A DNA stretch of 64,000 bases, from assembly GCA_947503935.1 (NCBI GenBank), contig CANNFR010000012.1:1-64000 (forward strand), written 5' to 3'. Made by a program: the position numbers and the translations under genes. The DNA is from an uncultured Paracoccaceae bacterium. Its GTDB lineage: Bacteria; Pseudomonadota; Alphaproteobacteria; Rhodobacterales; Rhodobacteraceae. How positions within the stretch are numbered: the stretch's first letter is position 1; every line of letters begins with the position of its first letter. Below are positions 8,694 through 19,031 of this stretch, in pieces. The notes below the pieces were generated by a model that saw only the letters and a list, made by a program, of their open reading frames with translations, had not been told where the DNA came from and did no database searches.

Positions 8694-9833
8694 CTACATT
8701 TTCAGCTTGCCGGGGAAGTAATGCTCATACGCCAGGGCATAGTCCGGCGCGTTCATCAGCTCGTAGAAGGTGACCTGCTCAACCCATTCGCGCTGGCTGT
8801 CGAGGGTCTTCTTCATGAACGGGTCCTCCTCCAGCGTCGGGATCAGCTGGTCCCAGGCCGCGATCTGGGCGTTCAGGATGTCGGGCGAGGTGCGGTGCAC
8901 GGTGACGCCCGCCTCTTCCTGCAGCCATCTCAGGTCGGACGAATAGCGCCGCATCGCCTTGGCGGTGTTGGCGGTCGAGACGGCCTCGACGCTGTATTTC
9001 AGGATCGCCTGAAGGTCGGGGTCGAGGTCTTCCAGGAAGCCGCGGTTGAATAGGAATTCGAAGCTTTCCGAGGCCTGGTGGTAGGACGACAGGTAATAGT
9101 TCTTGGCCACGTCCTGCGCGCCGAAGTCGCGGTCGGACGAGGGGTTGTTGAACTCGAACGCGTCGATCACGCCCCGCTCCATCGCGGGCACGATCTCGCC
9201 GCCCGGAAGCTGGGCGACCGACATGCCCATCGATTGCAGAAGGTCGGCGGCCAGGCCCACGGTGCGGTACTTGAAACCGTTCAGGTCTGCGGCGGTGTTC
9301 ACCTCTTCCTTGAACCAGCCGAAAGGCTGGGCGAACATCGGAAAGCCAAGATAGCCCACGATATCGAGGCCCATGATGTCTTGCGTCAGCTCGTTGTAAA
9401 GCTCCTGCCCGCCGCCCTCATAGAACCACGACAGCATGGTGGTGGCCGAGCCGCCGAAGACCGGCCCGGTGCCGAAAAGCGAAGCCGCCTTGTTCTTGCC
9501 GTACCAGTAGACCGGCACCGAATGAGCCGCATCCAGCACGCCGTCATTGACCGCGTCGAGCACCTGGAACGCGGCGACGACAGCGCCGGCCGGCAGCACG
9601 TCAACCGTCATGCGCCCGCCTGACATTTCATTGACGCGGGTCGCGTAATCCTTAGCGAACTCGTCCCAGATATTGGACGCGCCCCAGGATGTCTGCATCT
9701 TCACCACGATCGGGGCCTGGGCCAGCACCGCGGGCGCGGCCAGCGTGGTCGCCGCTGCGGCCGAGCCCCCGATGGCGCCCTTGCGCAGGAACGAACGGCG
9801 CGACAGCGCCTTTTTATCAACCATATCCGACAT
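8694..9833 (-). CDS. dctP: TRAP transporter substrate-binding protein DctP (Tat-exported)
   Basis: Periplasmic binding protein of the TRAP system. The N-terminus carries a twin-arginine signal, SRRSFLRKG, followed by an alanine-rich hydrophobic run ending at AVLAQA, so it is exported folded. The body matches the DctP/TakP-like branch, with blocks such as WGASNIWDEFA and the helix near GGEIVPAMERGVIDAFEF. The conserved arginine that usually contacts the ligand carboxylate is likely in GFKYRTVG. Start at 9833 is chosen because GGGAGGA lies 5-6 bases upstream; a longer frame runs to 9866 without a ribosome site. TakP relatives bind 2-oxo acids, and a 2-hydroxyacid dehydrogenase gene lies next door, so an organic-acid ligand is a reasonable inference. 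Confidence 0.88.
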   Translation of the reverse strand: MSDMVDKKALSRRSFLRKGAIGGSAAAATTLAAPAVLAQAPIVVKMQTSWGASNIWDEFAKDYATRVNEMSGGRMTVDVLPAGAVVAAFQVLDAVNDGVLDAAHSVPVYWYGKNKAASLFGTGPVFGGSATTMLSWFYEGGGQELYNELTQDIMGLDIVGYLGFPMFAQPFGWFKEEVNTAADLNGFKYRTVGLAADLLQSMGMSVAQLPGGEIVPAMERGVIDAFEFNNPSSDRDFGAQDVAKNYYLSSYHQASESFEFLFNRGFLEDLDPDLQAILKYSVEAVSTANTAKAMRRYSSDLRWLQEEAGVTVHRTSPDILNAQIAAWDQLIPTLEEDPFMKKTLDSQREWVEQVTFYELMNAPDYALAYEHYFPGKLKM

Positions 9834-9873
9834 TTGAGTCCTCCCTCTTTTCTTCCCCGCGCACACACCGCGG

Positions 9874-9904
9874 ATTATAGGGTGACTATGCGACGTAGCG
9901 TCAA
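9874..9904 (-). promoter_or_regulatory. Sigma-70-type promoter for the dctP operon
   Basis: On the minus strand a TTGACG -35 box (9904-9899) is followed after 19 bases by a perfect TATAAT -10 box (9879-9874), about 40 bases upstream of the dctP start. The spacer is two bases longer than ideal. The position makes it the likely start of the dctP-dctQ-dctM-amidase-small protein transcript. Confidence 0.5.
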
Positions 9905-9957
9905 TCTTGGCAAGCTGTCGTGGTCATATTTTCTTACCAAAATAGCCGTTTGCGCTA

Positions 9958-10920
9958 TCAGGCGACGCGGTCCTTCGGGGGCTGTCCGGCGAAGAAGGCA
10001 TCAAGGTTATCCAGCGCGCGGAACCCCATCGCATCGCGGGTCTGATCGGTGGCCGACCCGATATGCGGCAGAAGGAACGTGTTGGAGAGCTTGGCCAATT
10101 CTGGATTGCCGCCAGGTTCGGTCTGAAACACATCCAGCCCCGCGGCGAAGAGCTGGCCCGATTTCAGCGCGGCAATCAGGTCATCTTCATCGACCAGCGC
10201 GCCGCGCGCGGTGTTCACCAGGATCGCGCCCGCGGGCAGCAGCGCCAGAGTGCGCGCGTTGATCATGCCCGCCGATTCGGGCGTCGACGGGCAGTGCAGC
10301 GACAGCACATCCGACACGGCCAGCAGGCTTTCCAGCGTCTCGTGGAAGGTGGCGCCCTTTTCCAGATGGTCGGGCAGGCGGCGGCGATTATGATAATGCA
10401 CCTCCATCCCGAACCCCCGCGCCCGTTCGGCGGTGACCTGGCCCACCCGCCCCATGCCAACGACGCCGAACCGCTTGCCCGTCACCTGACGACCCACCAT
10501 GAAGGCGGGCGACCAGAAATCCCACGCGCCCGCGCGCACCATCGCGTCACCCTCGGCCCCCCGCCGCGCCGCGCCCAGCATGCACAGTATCGCGATCTCG
10601 GCGGTTGCGTCTGACAGCACATCGGGCGTGTTGGTCACCACGATGCCCTTGGCCTTGGCCGCCTCCAGATCGACATGATCCGTGCCGACCGAGTGGTTGG
10701 CGATGATCTTCACGCGATCCGGCAGGGCGGCGATGACCTCGGCCGAGAAATGCTCGGAATGACAGGGCAAGACCGCGTCGGCTTCCGAGGATTTGGCGAT
10801 CAGTTCATCCTTGCTGAAGACGTGATCATCCTCGTTCAGCACCACATCATAATCCCGCGCAGCCCGCGCCTGAACGGCATCTGTCAGCTTGCGGGGTATC
10901 AACAATTTCGGCTTAGCCAT
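9958..10920 (-). CDS. D-isomer-specific 2-hydroxyacid dehydrogenase
   Basis: NAD(P)H-dependent enzyme that interconverts 2-oxo acids and D-2-hydroxy acids (glyoxylate, hydroxypyruvate or similar). The Rossmann motif GVVGMGRVGQ sits near the middle, and the catalytic Arg, Glu and His are in VNTARGALVDE, VFQTEPGGNP and LLPHIGSAT. Length 320 residues is standard for the GhrB/GyaR group. It is transcribed toward the TRAP genes and ends 124 bases before the dctP start, but the promoter in that gap suggests at least partly separate expression. Substrate cannot be decided by eye. Confidence 0.88.
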   Translation of the reverse strand: MAKPKLLIPRKLTDAVQARAARDYDVVLNEDDHVFSKDELIAKSSEADAVLPCHSEHFSAEVIAALPDRVKIIANHSVGTDHVDLEAAKAKGIVVTNTPDVLSDATAEIAILCMLGAARRGAEGDAMVRAGAWDFWSPAFMVGRQVTGKRFGVVGMGRVGQVTAERARGFGMEVHYHNRRRLPDHLEKGATFHETLESLLAVSDVLSLHCPSTPESAGMINARTLALLPAGAILVNTARGALVDEDDLIAALKSGQLFAAGLDVFQTEPGGNPELAKLSNTFLLPHIGSATDQTRDAMGFRALDNLDAFFAGQPPKDRVA

Positions 10921-11154
10921 GATCCTCTCCCTCTTTGTGGAAGATCATAAGTGGTCTGGTGAAAATGGCCATTGGGGTTGGCCGGCGGCGGATCCTGTCA
11001 ATGGTGTGTGTGCCGAACTGCCGCGTTCTGTCCGTCGGGCAGAGCTTTGAAGACTGCAATGTCACATTTCATTCGCAGATAATCGGCCATAGATGAACGG
11101 GGCTAAGCCTCAAGCATTGTGGCAGCAATCTCAACAGGTTTTGGAGGAATGAAC

Positions 11155-11991
11155 ATGATAAGCAGACGGACATTCGCAATGCTTGCGGCGGCGGGTGCTT
11201 TGGGACCGGTCGCCGCGCGCCAGGCGGCTGCGCAACTGGCATTGCCCGAAGGGTCGGCGCGGGCGAACCTGACAGAGCCGCTACATGACATGTCGCATTG
11301 GCCTGCCGAATGGACCGGATCAGAGCAAATTGTCATGCTGGCCTATCCCGGGCTGACGGCCCTCGATCTTGTGGGGCCGCAATACATGTTTGGCAGCCTT
11401 TGGGGGGCAACAGTCAAGGTTGTTGCGAAAACACTGGATCCCATCGTGAGCGATACCCGCCTGACAATCGTGCCGGACACGACCTTTGATGGGGCACACG
11501 AAACCCCCGATATTCTGTTTGTGCCGGGGGGGATATCGGGCACATTGAACGCGATGGAAGACCGCGACACGGTCGATTTTTTAAGCTCGCGCGGGGCAGA
11601 GGCGCGTTACGTTACATCGGTATGCACCGGGGCCATGTTGCTTGGCCAGGCCGGACTTCTCGACGGCTACCGCGCGGCCACCCATTGGCTGGCCATGAAG
11701 TCTCTTGACGCATTCGGCGCTGAAGCCGTCGAGGCGCGCGTGGTCAGGGACCGCAATCGCATCACAGGTGGTGGTGTTACCGCCGGTCTTGATTTCGGTC
11801 TGGCAATTATTGAGGAATTGCGCGGAACGGAATACGCACAATCCATCCAACTTCTCGCAGAATATGCGCCAGAGCCCCCCTTGACCGTTGGCACACTTGC
11901 GACAGCACCCGCCGAAGTGCGCGACAGGATGGTGGCGATGTTCCCTGGATTTGATGCGCATGTCCGGGCCATTGCATCGGCCAGGCTGTAG
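11155..11991 (+). CDS. Exported DJ-1/PfpI-family protein, isonitrile hydratase-like
   Basis: A class I glutamine-amidotransferase-like protein with the DJ-1/PfpI nucleophile elbow: the reactive cysteine lies in TSVCTGAMLLGQAG, followed by ATHWLAMKSL, as in isonitrile hydratases and GlxA-type regulators. It lacks the AraC helix-turn-helix of GlxA. The N-terminus SRRTFAMLAAAG is a twin-arginine signal followed by RQAAAQ, a plausible cleavage region, so the protein is probably periplasmic. Start at 11155 is chosen because GGAGG lies 7 bases upstream; an ATG at 11149 sits too close to it. It stands alone, divergent from the hydroxyacid dehydrogenase. The reaction is not known; isonitrile hydration is only a family guess. 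Confidence 0.75.
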   Translation: MISRRTFAMLAAAGALGPVAARQAAAQLALPEGSARANLTEPLHDMSHWPAEWTGSEQIVMLAYPGLTALDLVGPQYMFGSLWGATVKVVAKTLDPIVSDTRLTIVPDTTFDGAHETPDILFVPGGISGTLNAMEDRDTVDFLSSRGAEARYVTSVCTGAMLLGQAGLLDGYRAATHWLAMKSLDAFGAEAVEARVVRDRNRITGGGVTAGLDFGLAIIEELRGTEYAQSIQLLAEYAPEPPLTVGTLATAPAEVRDRMVAMFPGFDAHVRAIASARL

Positions 11992-12085
11992 CGGCCCAGG
12001 GACACGCGAAGGGGGCTGGCGGAATTAGGTCTTGAAGCAGCAGCCAGCCCTGTAAGCCATTGGGCAGCCGCGTTCGTTTCTTTAG

Positions 12086-13822
<1,737 letters not shown>

Positions 13823-13824
13823 GG

Positions 13825-15039
13825 TTATGCCGCGACCCTCAGGCCAAGCGTGTCGATCAGTGTCGGGATCTTCTCCTTGAAGCGGAAAAAGCCGTGGGTG
13901 GCGTGGGGCCAGGCGGCCGCGTCATAGGGTCTGAGGGTGCGGTACAGCGCGACGCCCTCATCAGCCAGCAGACGCGCGGCCTCTGTGGCCTGCGTCGCGG
14001 CGGGGCCGACCGGTGCGTAGGGCATCACCACCTGGGTGAGGCCGGCCTCCTTCGCCCAGGCCACGATTTCGGCCGCGTTGGTGGCGGGCTCTGACAATGC
14101 GCCCAGCCTGTCGCCCAAACGCCGGCCCATATCGGCGGCGGCTCCCAGGGTGAAAGCCTCAACCATCGGAGCGATCTTCAGAGGCGATCGGCCAGTGTGG
14201 CCAAGAAGCGCGGCCGTTGCCTGTGGCTGCACTCCGGCCTCCAGCAGGAAATCGGGGGAAAGATCGTCCTCAGTAATCAAGAGGCCCGTGGCAGGGCTGG
14301 TCTGCCAGCTGTCCGAGCTTGGCGGTGCCAGGCGCGGCGGTGTCGGCCCCGCCGGTAGGGGCGGCGCGGTTTCCGCCAGACCCGTGGGCTGCACCCGACC
14401 TTCGGTATACCGCGCGATATTGTCGGGGCGGGCAAGATAGGTTTTGCCAACCGTTTGCAGACCCCCAACCCAGCGCCAGCCCAGCGTGTTTGAGGCCGGA
14501 TCACCATCCAGCAGATGGCGCAGGAAGAAATCGGCGCCCAGTTCCCAAGGCAATTCCAGCGTGAAAATCCAGATCGAAGCGAACCACATCCGCGCGTGAT
14601 TGTGCAGATATCCGGTCTCGATCAATTCATGTGCCCAGCCGTCGAACCCCTCGATGCCGGTCTCGCCGCGGCAGGCGGCCTCCCACCCGCGGCGAAGGCC
14701 GGATTCGGTCTGGACCCGGTTCAGGACGCCGTTCAGATCCCTCAGATAGTCGGACCAGACCGAGGGCCGCATCTCAAGCCAGCCCTTCCAGTAGGTCCGC
14801 CAGAACACTTCTTGCACGAATTTCTCGGCCTCACGCAGAGGTGTTCGGCCCAGAACGGCGGCCAGAACCTCGGCTTCGGTGATCAGACGGTGCCGGAGAT
14901 AGGGCGACAGGCCCGAGACGTGGGGGTGCCCGGGAAGGTCGAAATTGCGCAATCGGGCATAGTTTTGCCCAGCTTTCGGCAGAAAGGCATGCAATTTGCG
15001 CAGGGCGGTATCGCGGGATGGCGGGGGAATCGTTTGCAT
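13825..15039 (-). CDS. Photolyase/cryptochrome-like FAD protein with swapped domain order
   Basis: The N-terminal 215 residues carry the helical FAD domain of the photolyase/cryptochrome family: SGLSPYLR (about 42-49), HNHARMWFAS (146-155), DGDPASN (178-184) and GWRWVGG. There is no photolyase alpha/beta domain in front of it; only about 40 residues precede the motif. Instead, after a Pro-rich linker (about 217-250), a C-terminal alpha/beta region starts LLITEDDLSP and ends HATHGFFRFKEKIP, resembling the start and end of the usual N-terminal domain. The DAAPYFRIFNP-type segment normal in photolyases is replaced by GLQTVGKTYLARPDN. Function (repair, light sensing or redox) is unknown. The start is the ATG at 15039; an in-frame TTG lies three codons upstream. 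Confidence 0.75.
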   Translation of the reverse strand: MQTIPPPSRDTALRKLHAFLPKAGQNYARLRNFDLPGHPHVSGLSPYLRHRLITEAEVLAAVLGRTPLREAEKFVQEVFWRTYWKGWLEMRPSVWSDYLRDLNGVLNRVQTESGLRRGWEAACRGETGIEGFDGWAHELIETGYLHNHARMWFASIWIFTLELPWELGADFFLRHLLDGDPASNTLGWRWVGGLQTVGKTYLARPDNIARYTEGRVQPTGLAETAPPLPAGPTPPRLAPPSSDSWQTSPATGLLITEDDLSPDFLLEAGVQPQATAALLGHTGRSPLKIAPMVEAFTLGAAADMGRRLGDRLGALSEPATNAAEIVAWAKEAGLTQVVMPYAPVGPAATQATEAARLLADEGVALYRTLRPYDAAAWPHATHGFFRFKEKIPTLIDTLGLRVAA

Positions 15040-15186
15040 GTTCGGCAATTATGGCGTGTGGGTCTTGCGTCAATATGGCCGGTCGGCTTCTTTTTCTCCC
15101 TCCCTTGCAGCCCCGGAAGCGCGACACTAAGACTTACGCAAGGTTTAGCGGTTTAGACATACCCCGAACGGTTTGAGGCAGCGGAC

Positions 15187-15819
15187 ATGAGAGACCCAAT
15201 CGACACCTACATGAACACGCTTGTCCCCATGGTGGTTGAGCAAACGTCGCGTGGCGAACGCGCATATGACATCTTTTCGCGCCTTCTGAAGGAGCGGATC
15301 ATCTTTCTATCGGGCCCTGTGCATGATGGCATGTCCAGCCTGATCGTGGCGCAACTTCTGTTCCTCGAATCGGAAAACCCGACCAAGGAAATCTCGATGT
15401 ATATCAACAGCCCAGGCGGCGTCGTGACGTCGGGCCTGTCGATCTACGACACGATGCAATACATCAAGCCCAAGATTTCGACCCTTGTGGTGGGCCAGGC
15501 GGCCTCGATGGGCTCGCTTTTGCTGACGGCGGGTGAAAAGGGTATGCGCCTGTCGCTGCCCAATGCCCGGATCATGGTCCACCAGCCCTCGGGCGGATAT
15601 CAGGGCCAGGCGACCGACATCATGATCCATGCGCGCGAGACGGAAAACCTCAAGCGGCGTTTGAACGAGATCTATGTGAAGCATACCGGCCAAAAGCTGG
15701 AAAAGGTGGAAGAGGCGCTGGAGCGTGATAACTTCATGACCGCCGAGATGGCGAAAGATTGGGGTTTGATCGACGAAATCGTCGAAAGCCGCCCGAAAGG
15801 CGCTGAGGATGACAAGTAA
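15187..15819 (+). CDS. clpP: ATP-dependent Clp protease proteolytic subunit
   Basis: Serine peptidase that forms the 14-mer chamber of ClpXP and ClpAP. The catalytic serine is in [10 protein letters not shown], the histidine in IMVHQPSGG, and the aspartate lies further on near the region [18 protein letters not shown]. Length 210 residues fits alphaproteobacterial ClpP, including a short N-terminal propeptide. It lies 106 bases upstream of clpX on the same strand, the usual order, so the two are probably co-expressed for regulated proteolysis such as cell-cycle control. Confidence 0.96.
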   Translation: MRDPIDTYMNTLVPMVVEQTSRGERAYDIFSRLLKERIIFLSGPVHDGMSSLIVAQLLFLESENPTKEISMYINSPGGVVTSGLSIYDTMQYIKPKISTLVVGQAASMGSLLLTAGEKGMRLSLPNARIMVHQPSGGYQGQATDIMIHARETENLKRRLNEIYVKHTGQKLEKVEEALERDNFMTAEMAKDWGLIDEIVESRPKGAEDDK

Positions 15820-15925
15820 CGCCGCGTATGATGTGGCATTTTTGACGTTGTGCAGGGCGGGGGGCTGGCCTAGACTTGTCCCCCAGCGGGCCCATGCAGG
15901 CGCGGGCAACCGCAGAGGGTAGGCG

Positions 15926-17191
15926 ATGGCGAACAATTCCAGCAACGACAGCAAAAACACACTCTACTGCTCGTTCTGTGGCAAAAGCCAACACGAGGTG
16001 CGCAAGCTGATCGCGGGCCCGACCGTGTTCATCTGCGACGAATGCGTCGAGCTGTGTATGGACATCATCCGCGAGGAGACGAAGGCCTCGGGGCTGAAAT
16101 CCGCCGATGGCGTGCCGACGCCGCAGGACATCTGCAAGGTGCTGGACGATTACGTGATCGGCCAGATGCATGCAAAGCGCGTCCTGTCCGTTGCGGTGCA
16201 CAACCATTACAAGCGCCTGAACCATGCCGGGAAGTCGTCGGATATAGAGCTGGCGAAATCGAACATCCTGCTGATCGGTCCGACGGGCTGCGGCAAGACG
16301 TTGCTGGCGCAGACGCTGGCGCGCATTCTGGACGTGCCGTTTACCATGGCCGATGCGACCACGCTGACCGAGGCGGGTTATGTGGGCGAGGATGTCGAGA
16401 ACATCATCCTGAAGCTGCTGCAAGCCTCTGAATACAACGTCGAACGCGCGCAGCGCGGCATCGTCTATATCGATGAGGTCGACAAGATCACGCGCAAATC
16501 CGACAACCCGTCGATCACACGGGACGTGTCGGGCGAGGGCGTGCAACAGGCGCTTTTGAAGATCATGGAGGGCACCGTCGCCTCCGTTCCGCCCCAGGGT
16601 GGCCGCAAGCATCCGCAGCAGGAATTCCTGCAGGTGGACACGACGAACATTCTTTTCATCTGCGGTGGGGCCTTTGCGGGCCTCGAAAAGATCATCTCGC
16701 AGCGCGGCAAGGGCAGCGCGATGGGCTTTGGCGCCGATGTGAAGGACAGCGAAGCACAAGGCGTGGGCGAGGCGTTCAAGACGCTTGAACCCGAAGATCT
16801 GCTGAAATTCGGCCTGATCCCGGAATTCGTCGGCCGCCTGCCGGTGATCGCAACACTGGAAGACCTCGACGAAGACGCGCTTGTGACGATTTTGAGCGAA
16901 CCGAAGAACGCCCTGGTCAAGCAATACCAGCGCCTGTTCGAGATCGAAGGCGTGGACCTGACATTCACCGATGACGCGCTGAAGTCGATCGCACGCCGCG
17001 CGATTGAGCGGAAAACCGGGGCCCGTGGCCTCCGCTCGATCATGGAAGATATCCTGCTGGACACCATGTTCGAGTTGCCCGGCCTGCGCAGTGTCGAAGA
17101 GGTCGTGGTGAACGAAGAGGCCGTGACAGCCAATGCCAAGCCGCTTCTGATCTACGCCGAAGGCAAGAAAGAGCCGGCAAGCGCGGGCTGA
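15926..17191 (+). CDS. clpX: ATP-dependent Clp protease unfoldase ClpX
   Basis: AAA+ unfoldase that feeds substrates to ClpP. The N-terminal zinc finger is complete, with cysteines in [10 protein letters not shown] and CDECVELC. Walker A is GPTGCGKT, the pore loop is GYVGEDVEN, Walker B is [10 protein letters not shown], and the ClpP-docking IGF-type loop is represented by [10 protein letters not shown] and nearby residues. Length 421 residues is normal. It follows clpP and is followed after 3 bases by the RidA-like gene, which has a TTG start. Antisense reading frames over this gene are shadows. Confidence 0.96.
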   Translation: MANNSSNDSKNTLYCSFCGKSQHEVRKLIAGPTVFICDECVELCMDIIREETKASGLKSADGVPTPQDICKVLDDYVIGQMHAKRVLSVAVHNHYKRLNHAGKSSDIELAKSNILLIGPTGCGKTLLAQTLARILDVPFTMADATTLTEAGYVGEDVENIILKLLQASEYNVERAQRGIVYIDEVDKITRKSDNPSITRDVSGEGVQQALLKIMEGTVASVPPQGGRKHPQQEFLQVDTTNILFICGGAFAGLEKIISQRGKGSAMGFGADVKDSEAQGVGEAFKTLEPEDLLKFGLIPEFVGRLPVIATLEDLDEDALVTILSEPKNALVKQYQRLFEIEGVDLTFTDDALKSIARRAIERKTGARGLRSIMEDILLDTMFELPGLRSVEEVVVNEEAVTANAKPLLIYAEGKKEPASAG

Positions 17192-17194
17192 CCC

Positions 17195-17581
17195 TTGGTC
17201 GTCCGCCGTATCTCCTCCGGTTCGACCTATGAGCCGAAAATCGGTTATTGCCGCGCCGTTGTTGCTGACGGCTGGGTGTTTGTCTCGGGGACAACCGGCA
17301 CGGATCATGAGACGATGACCGTTCCTGAGGGCGTTGTCGACCAATGCCGTCTGGCGCTTGAGATTATCGGACGCGCCCTGACCGAGGCGGGGTCTAGTTT
17401 CGCCGATGTGGTTCGTGTTACATACATTCTTCCTGATCGCGCTGACTTTCCGGCGTGCTGGCCAGTTCTTGCGGATGTTTTCGGCGCAAACCCTCCCGCG
17501 GCGACAATGATTGAGGCGGGCCTGATCGACCCCGCGATGAAGATCGAGATCGAGGTCACGGCGCGGGCACCCGCCACGTGA
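17195..17581 (+). CDS. RidA-like (YjgF/YER057c/UK114) family protein
   Basis: Small trimeric-fold protein of 128 residues beginning at a TTG three bases after clpX. The family pattern is visible: [17 protein letters not shown], then [10 protein letters not shown], and the C-terminal KIEIEVTA strand. In active RidA imine deaminases the arginine of VARLPKD contacts the substrate carboxylate; here the aligned segment reads EAGLIDPAM, without arginine. It is therefore probably one of the Rid subgroups without classical 2-aminoacrylate deaminase activity. The tight spacing with clpX and the NDUFA12 gene suggests read-through transcription. Specific role unknown. Confidence 0.8.
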   Translation: MVVRRISSGSTYEPKIGYCRAVVADGWVFVSGTTGTDHETMTVPEGVVDQCRLALEIIGRALTEAGSSFADVVRVTYILPDRADFPACWPVLADVFGANPPAATMIEAGLIDPAMKIEIEVTARAPAT

Positions 17582-17645
17582 GGTGGCCCTAGACCTTCTG
17601 GTCGGCATGCGGCATATGTGTGAAGACCAAGACGGAGAGAACATT

Positions 17646-18029
17646 TTGGGCATCCTGACCCCGATCCTGCGCGCTGTGACCTGGTGGAACGGCCAGACGC
17701 TGAACACCCAACTGTGGAGCTGGCGTAAAGGCGTGAAGGTGGGCGAAGACGCGCAAGGCAACCGCTATTTCGAGACGCGCGACGGCAAGCGGCGCTGGGT
17801 TCTGTTCAACGGCGAGGCCGAGGCGAGCCGCGTCAGCCCGGAATGGCATGGCTGGTTGCATCACACCTGGGACAAGCCGCCGACCGAGGCGCCTTTGCCC
17901 AAGAAAGTGTGGGAAAAGCCTCATATCGAGAACCTGACGGGGACGCCTGCGGCCTATGCGCCGGACGGGTCGCTCCGTCGGCCCCAGCCGGCCGAGCGGC
18001 GCGATTATGAGCCTTGGGTGCCTGAATAA
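17646..18029 (+). CDS. NADH:ubiquinone oxidoreductase accessory subunit NDUFA12 family
   Basis: Homologue of the mitochondrial complex I accessory subunit NDUFA12 (B17.2), retained in alphaproteobacteria. The diagnostic block [18 protein letters not shown] is followed by [18 protein letters not shown] and [12 protein letters not shown]. The start is put at the TTG at 17646 (reading MGILTP), because GGAGAG lies six bases upstream and homologues begin just before TWWNGQ; the open frame extends to 17583 without support. Length 127 residues. Ends one base before the DUF2155 gene. It is expected to sit on the matrix-equivalent (cytoplasmic) arm of complex I. Confidence 0.88.
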   Translation: MGILTPILRAVTWWNGQTLNTQLWSWRKGVKVGEDAQGNRYFETRDGKRRWVLFNGEAEASRVSPEWHGWLHHTWDKPPTEAPLPKKVWEKPHIENLTGTPAAYAPDGSLRRPQPAERRDYEPWVPE

Positions 18030-18030
18030 C

Positions 18031-18423
18031 ATGATCCGATCGTTCATGCTTGGCGCCTTGATGGCCGTGGCGCTTGGTGCGGCGGCGTCGGCACAGGACA
18101 CCGCCCCATCGGGGCCTGAGGTGACAAGGGCCACGGGTGGCATCGTGCGGGGTCTGGACACCGTCACCGGCCAGACGCGCGACTTCGATCTGCAATCAGG
18201 GGAAAGTGCGCGGCTTGGGCGGTTGACCATCACTCTGGGCGAATGCCGCTATCCGACCGAAGATCCGGCATCGAACGCCTATGGATGGCTGACCGTGTTG
18301 GATGATGTGGCCGCCGAGCCTGTCTTTCAGGGGTGGATGATCGCGGCGGCACCGGCGCTGAGCGCGCTGGATCACCCGCGCTACGACGTCTGGCTCATCC
18401 GCTGCAACATCTCCGACGGCTGA
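18031..18423 (+). CDS. DUF2155 domain-containing secreted protein
   Basis: Exported protein of 130 residues of unknown function. A Sec signal peptide (MIRSFMLGALMAVALG, cleavage near ASA-QD) precedes a small beta-rich domain with TGGIVRGLDTVTGQTRDF, the two cysteines in LGECRYP and LIRCNI, and VFQGWMIAAAPALSALDHP, all characteristic of DUF2155. The two cysteines could form a disulfide in the periplasm. The gene follows the NDUFA12 gene after one base, the order commonly kept in alphaproteobacteria. Its last 43 bases overlap the 3' end of the convergent aat gene. Confidence 0.85.
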   Translation: MIRSFMLGALMAVALGAAASAQDTAPSGPEVTRATGGIVRGLDTVTGQTRDFDLQSGESARLGRLTITLGECRYPTEDPASNAYGWLTVLDDVAAEPVFQGWMIAAAPALSALDHPRYDVWLIRCNISDG

Positions 18424-19025
18424 GGGATCGGACCCGCGCCTGCGAAGTCGGCTTTGCCGCCAAGCGCCTCTGACAGACGGCGGTGATAGTCGGCCCGCGT
18501 GATCTCAATCGCGCCGAGCGAAGCGAGGTGGTCGGTCAGAAACTGCGTGTCGAAGAGGGTGAATCCGCCCTGCCGCAAGCGGTCGACCAGGTAGGCCAAC
18601 GCCACTTTCGAGGCATCAGTGCGGCGCGAGAACATGCTTTCGCCGAAAAAGGCCGTGCCAAGCGTCACACCGTAAACGCCGCCGACAAGCTCGTCCGCCT
18701 CCCAGACTTCCAGCGAATGCGCGAACCCGGCCTCATAGAGGTCATTGTAGGCGCGAAAGATCGGTGGGCTGATCCAAGTGTCTTCGCGATCGGCACATCC
18801 GACAACGACTTGCCGGAATGCGGTATTTGTTCGAATTATGTAATCCGAGCGCAGAATCCGACGTTTCAATGACCGGGAAATGTGGAATCCGTCCAAGGGA
18901 AAGATCCCGCGGCGACGTGGATCGACCCAAAAAACCTCACGCGCGCCATGGCTGTCGGCCATCGGGAAGATGCCGGAGGCGTAGGCGTTAAGAAGGATCT
19001 CCGGGGTCAGGGGGACTTCGGTCAC
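18381..19025 (-). CDS. aat: Leucyl/phenylalanyl-tRNA-protein transferase
   Basis: N-end rule enzyme: it adds Leu or Phe from aminoacyl-tRNA to proteins with N-terminal Arg or Lys, marking them for ClpAPS degradation. Family blocks are clear: GIFPMADSHGAREVFWVDP near the N-terminus, then WISPPIFRAYNDLYEAGFAHS, and LVGGVYGVTLGTAFFGESMFS with LAYLVDRLRQGGFTLFDTQF. Length 214 residues is typical. The start is GTG. It is the last gene of the leftward accB-accC-aat operon, 6 bases after accC. The 3' end overlaps the DUF2155 gene by 43 bases. Confidence 0.93.
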   Translation of the reverse strand: MTEVPLTPEILLNAYASGIFPMADSHGAREVFWVDPRRRGIFPLDGFHISRSLKRRILRSDYIIRTNTAFRQVVVGCADREDTWISPPIFRAYNDLYEAGFAHSLEVWEADELVGGVYGVTLGTAFFGESMFSRRTDASKVALAYLVDRLRQGGFTLFDTQFLTDHLASLGAIEITRADYHRRLSEALGGKADFAGAGPIPQPSEMLQRMSQTS

Positions 19026-19031
19026 AGCCCC

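Noticed and set aside
15734-17761. A 675-residue antisense frame across clpX and RidA-like genes
   Set aside because: It crosses three real genes and reads as their reverse-complement codon pattern; no family resemblance.
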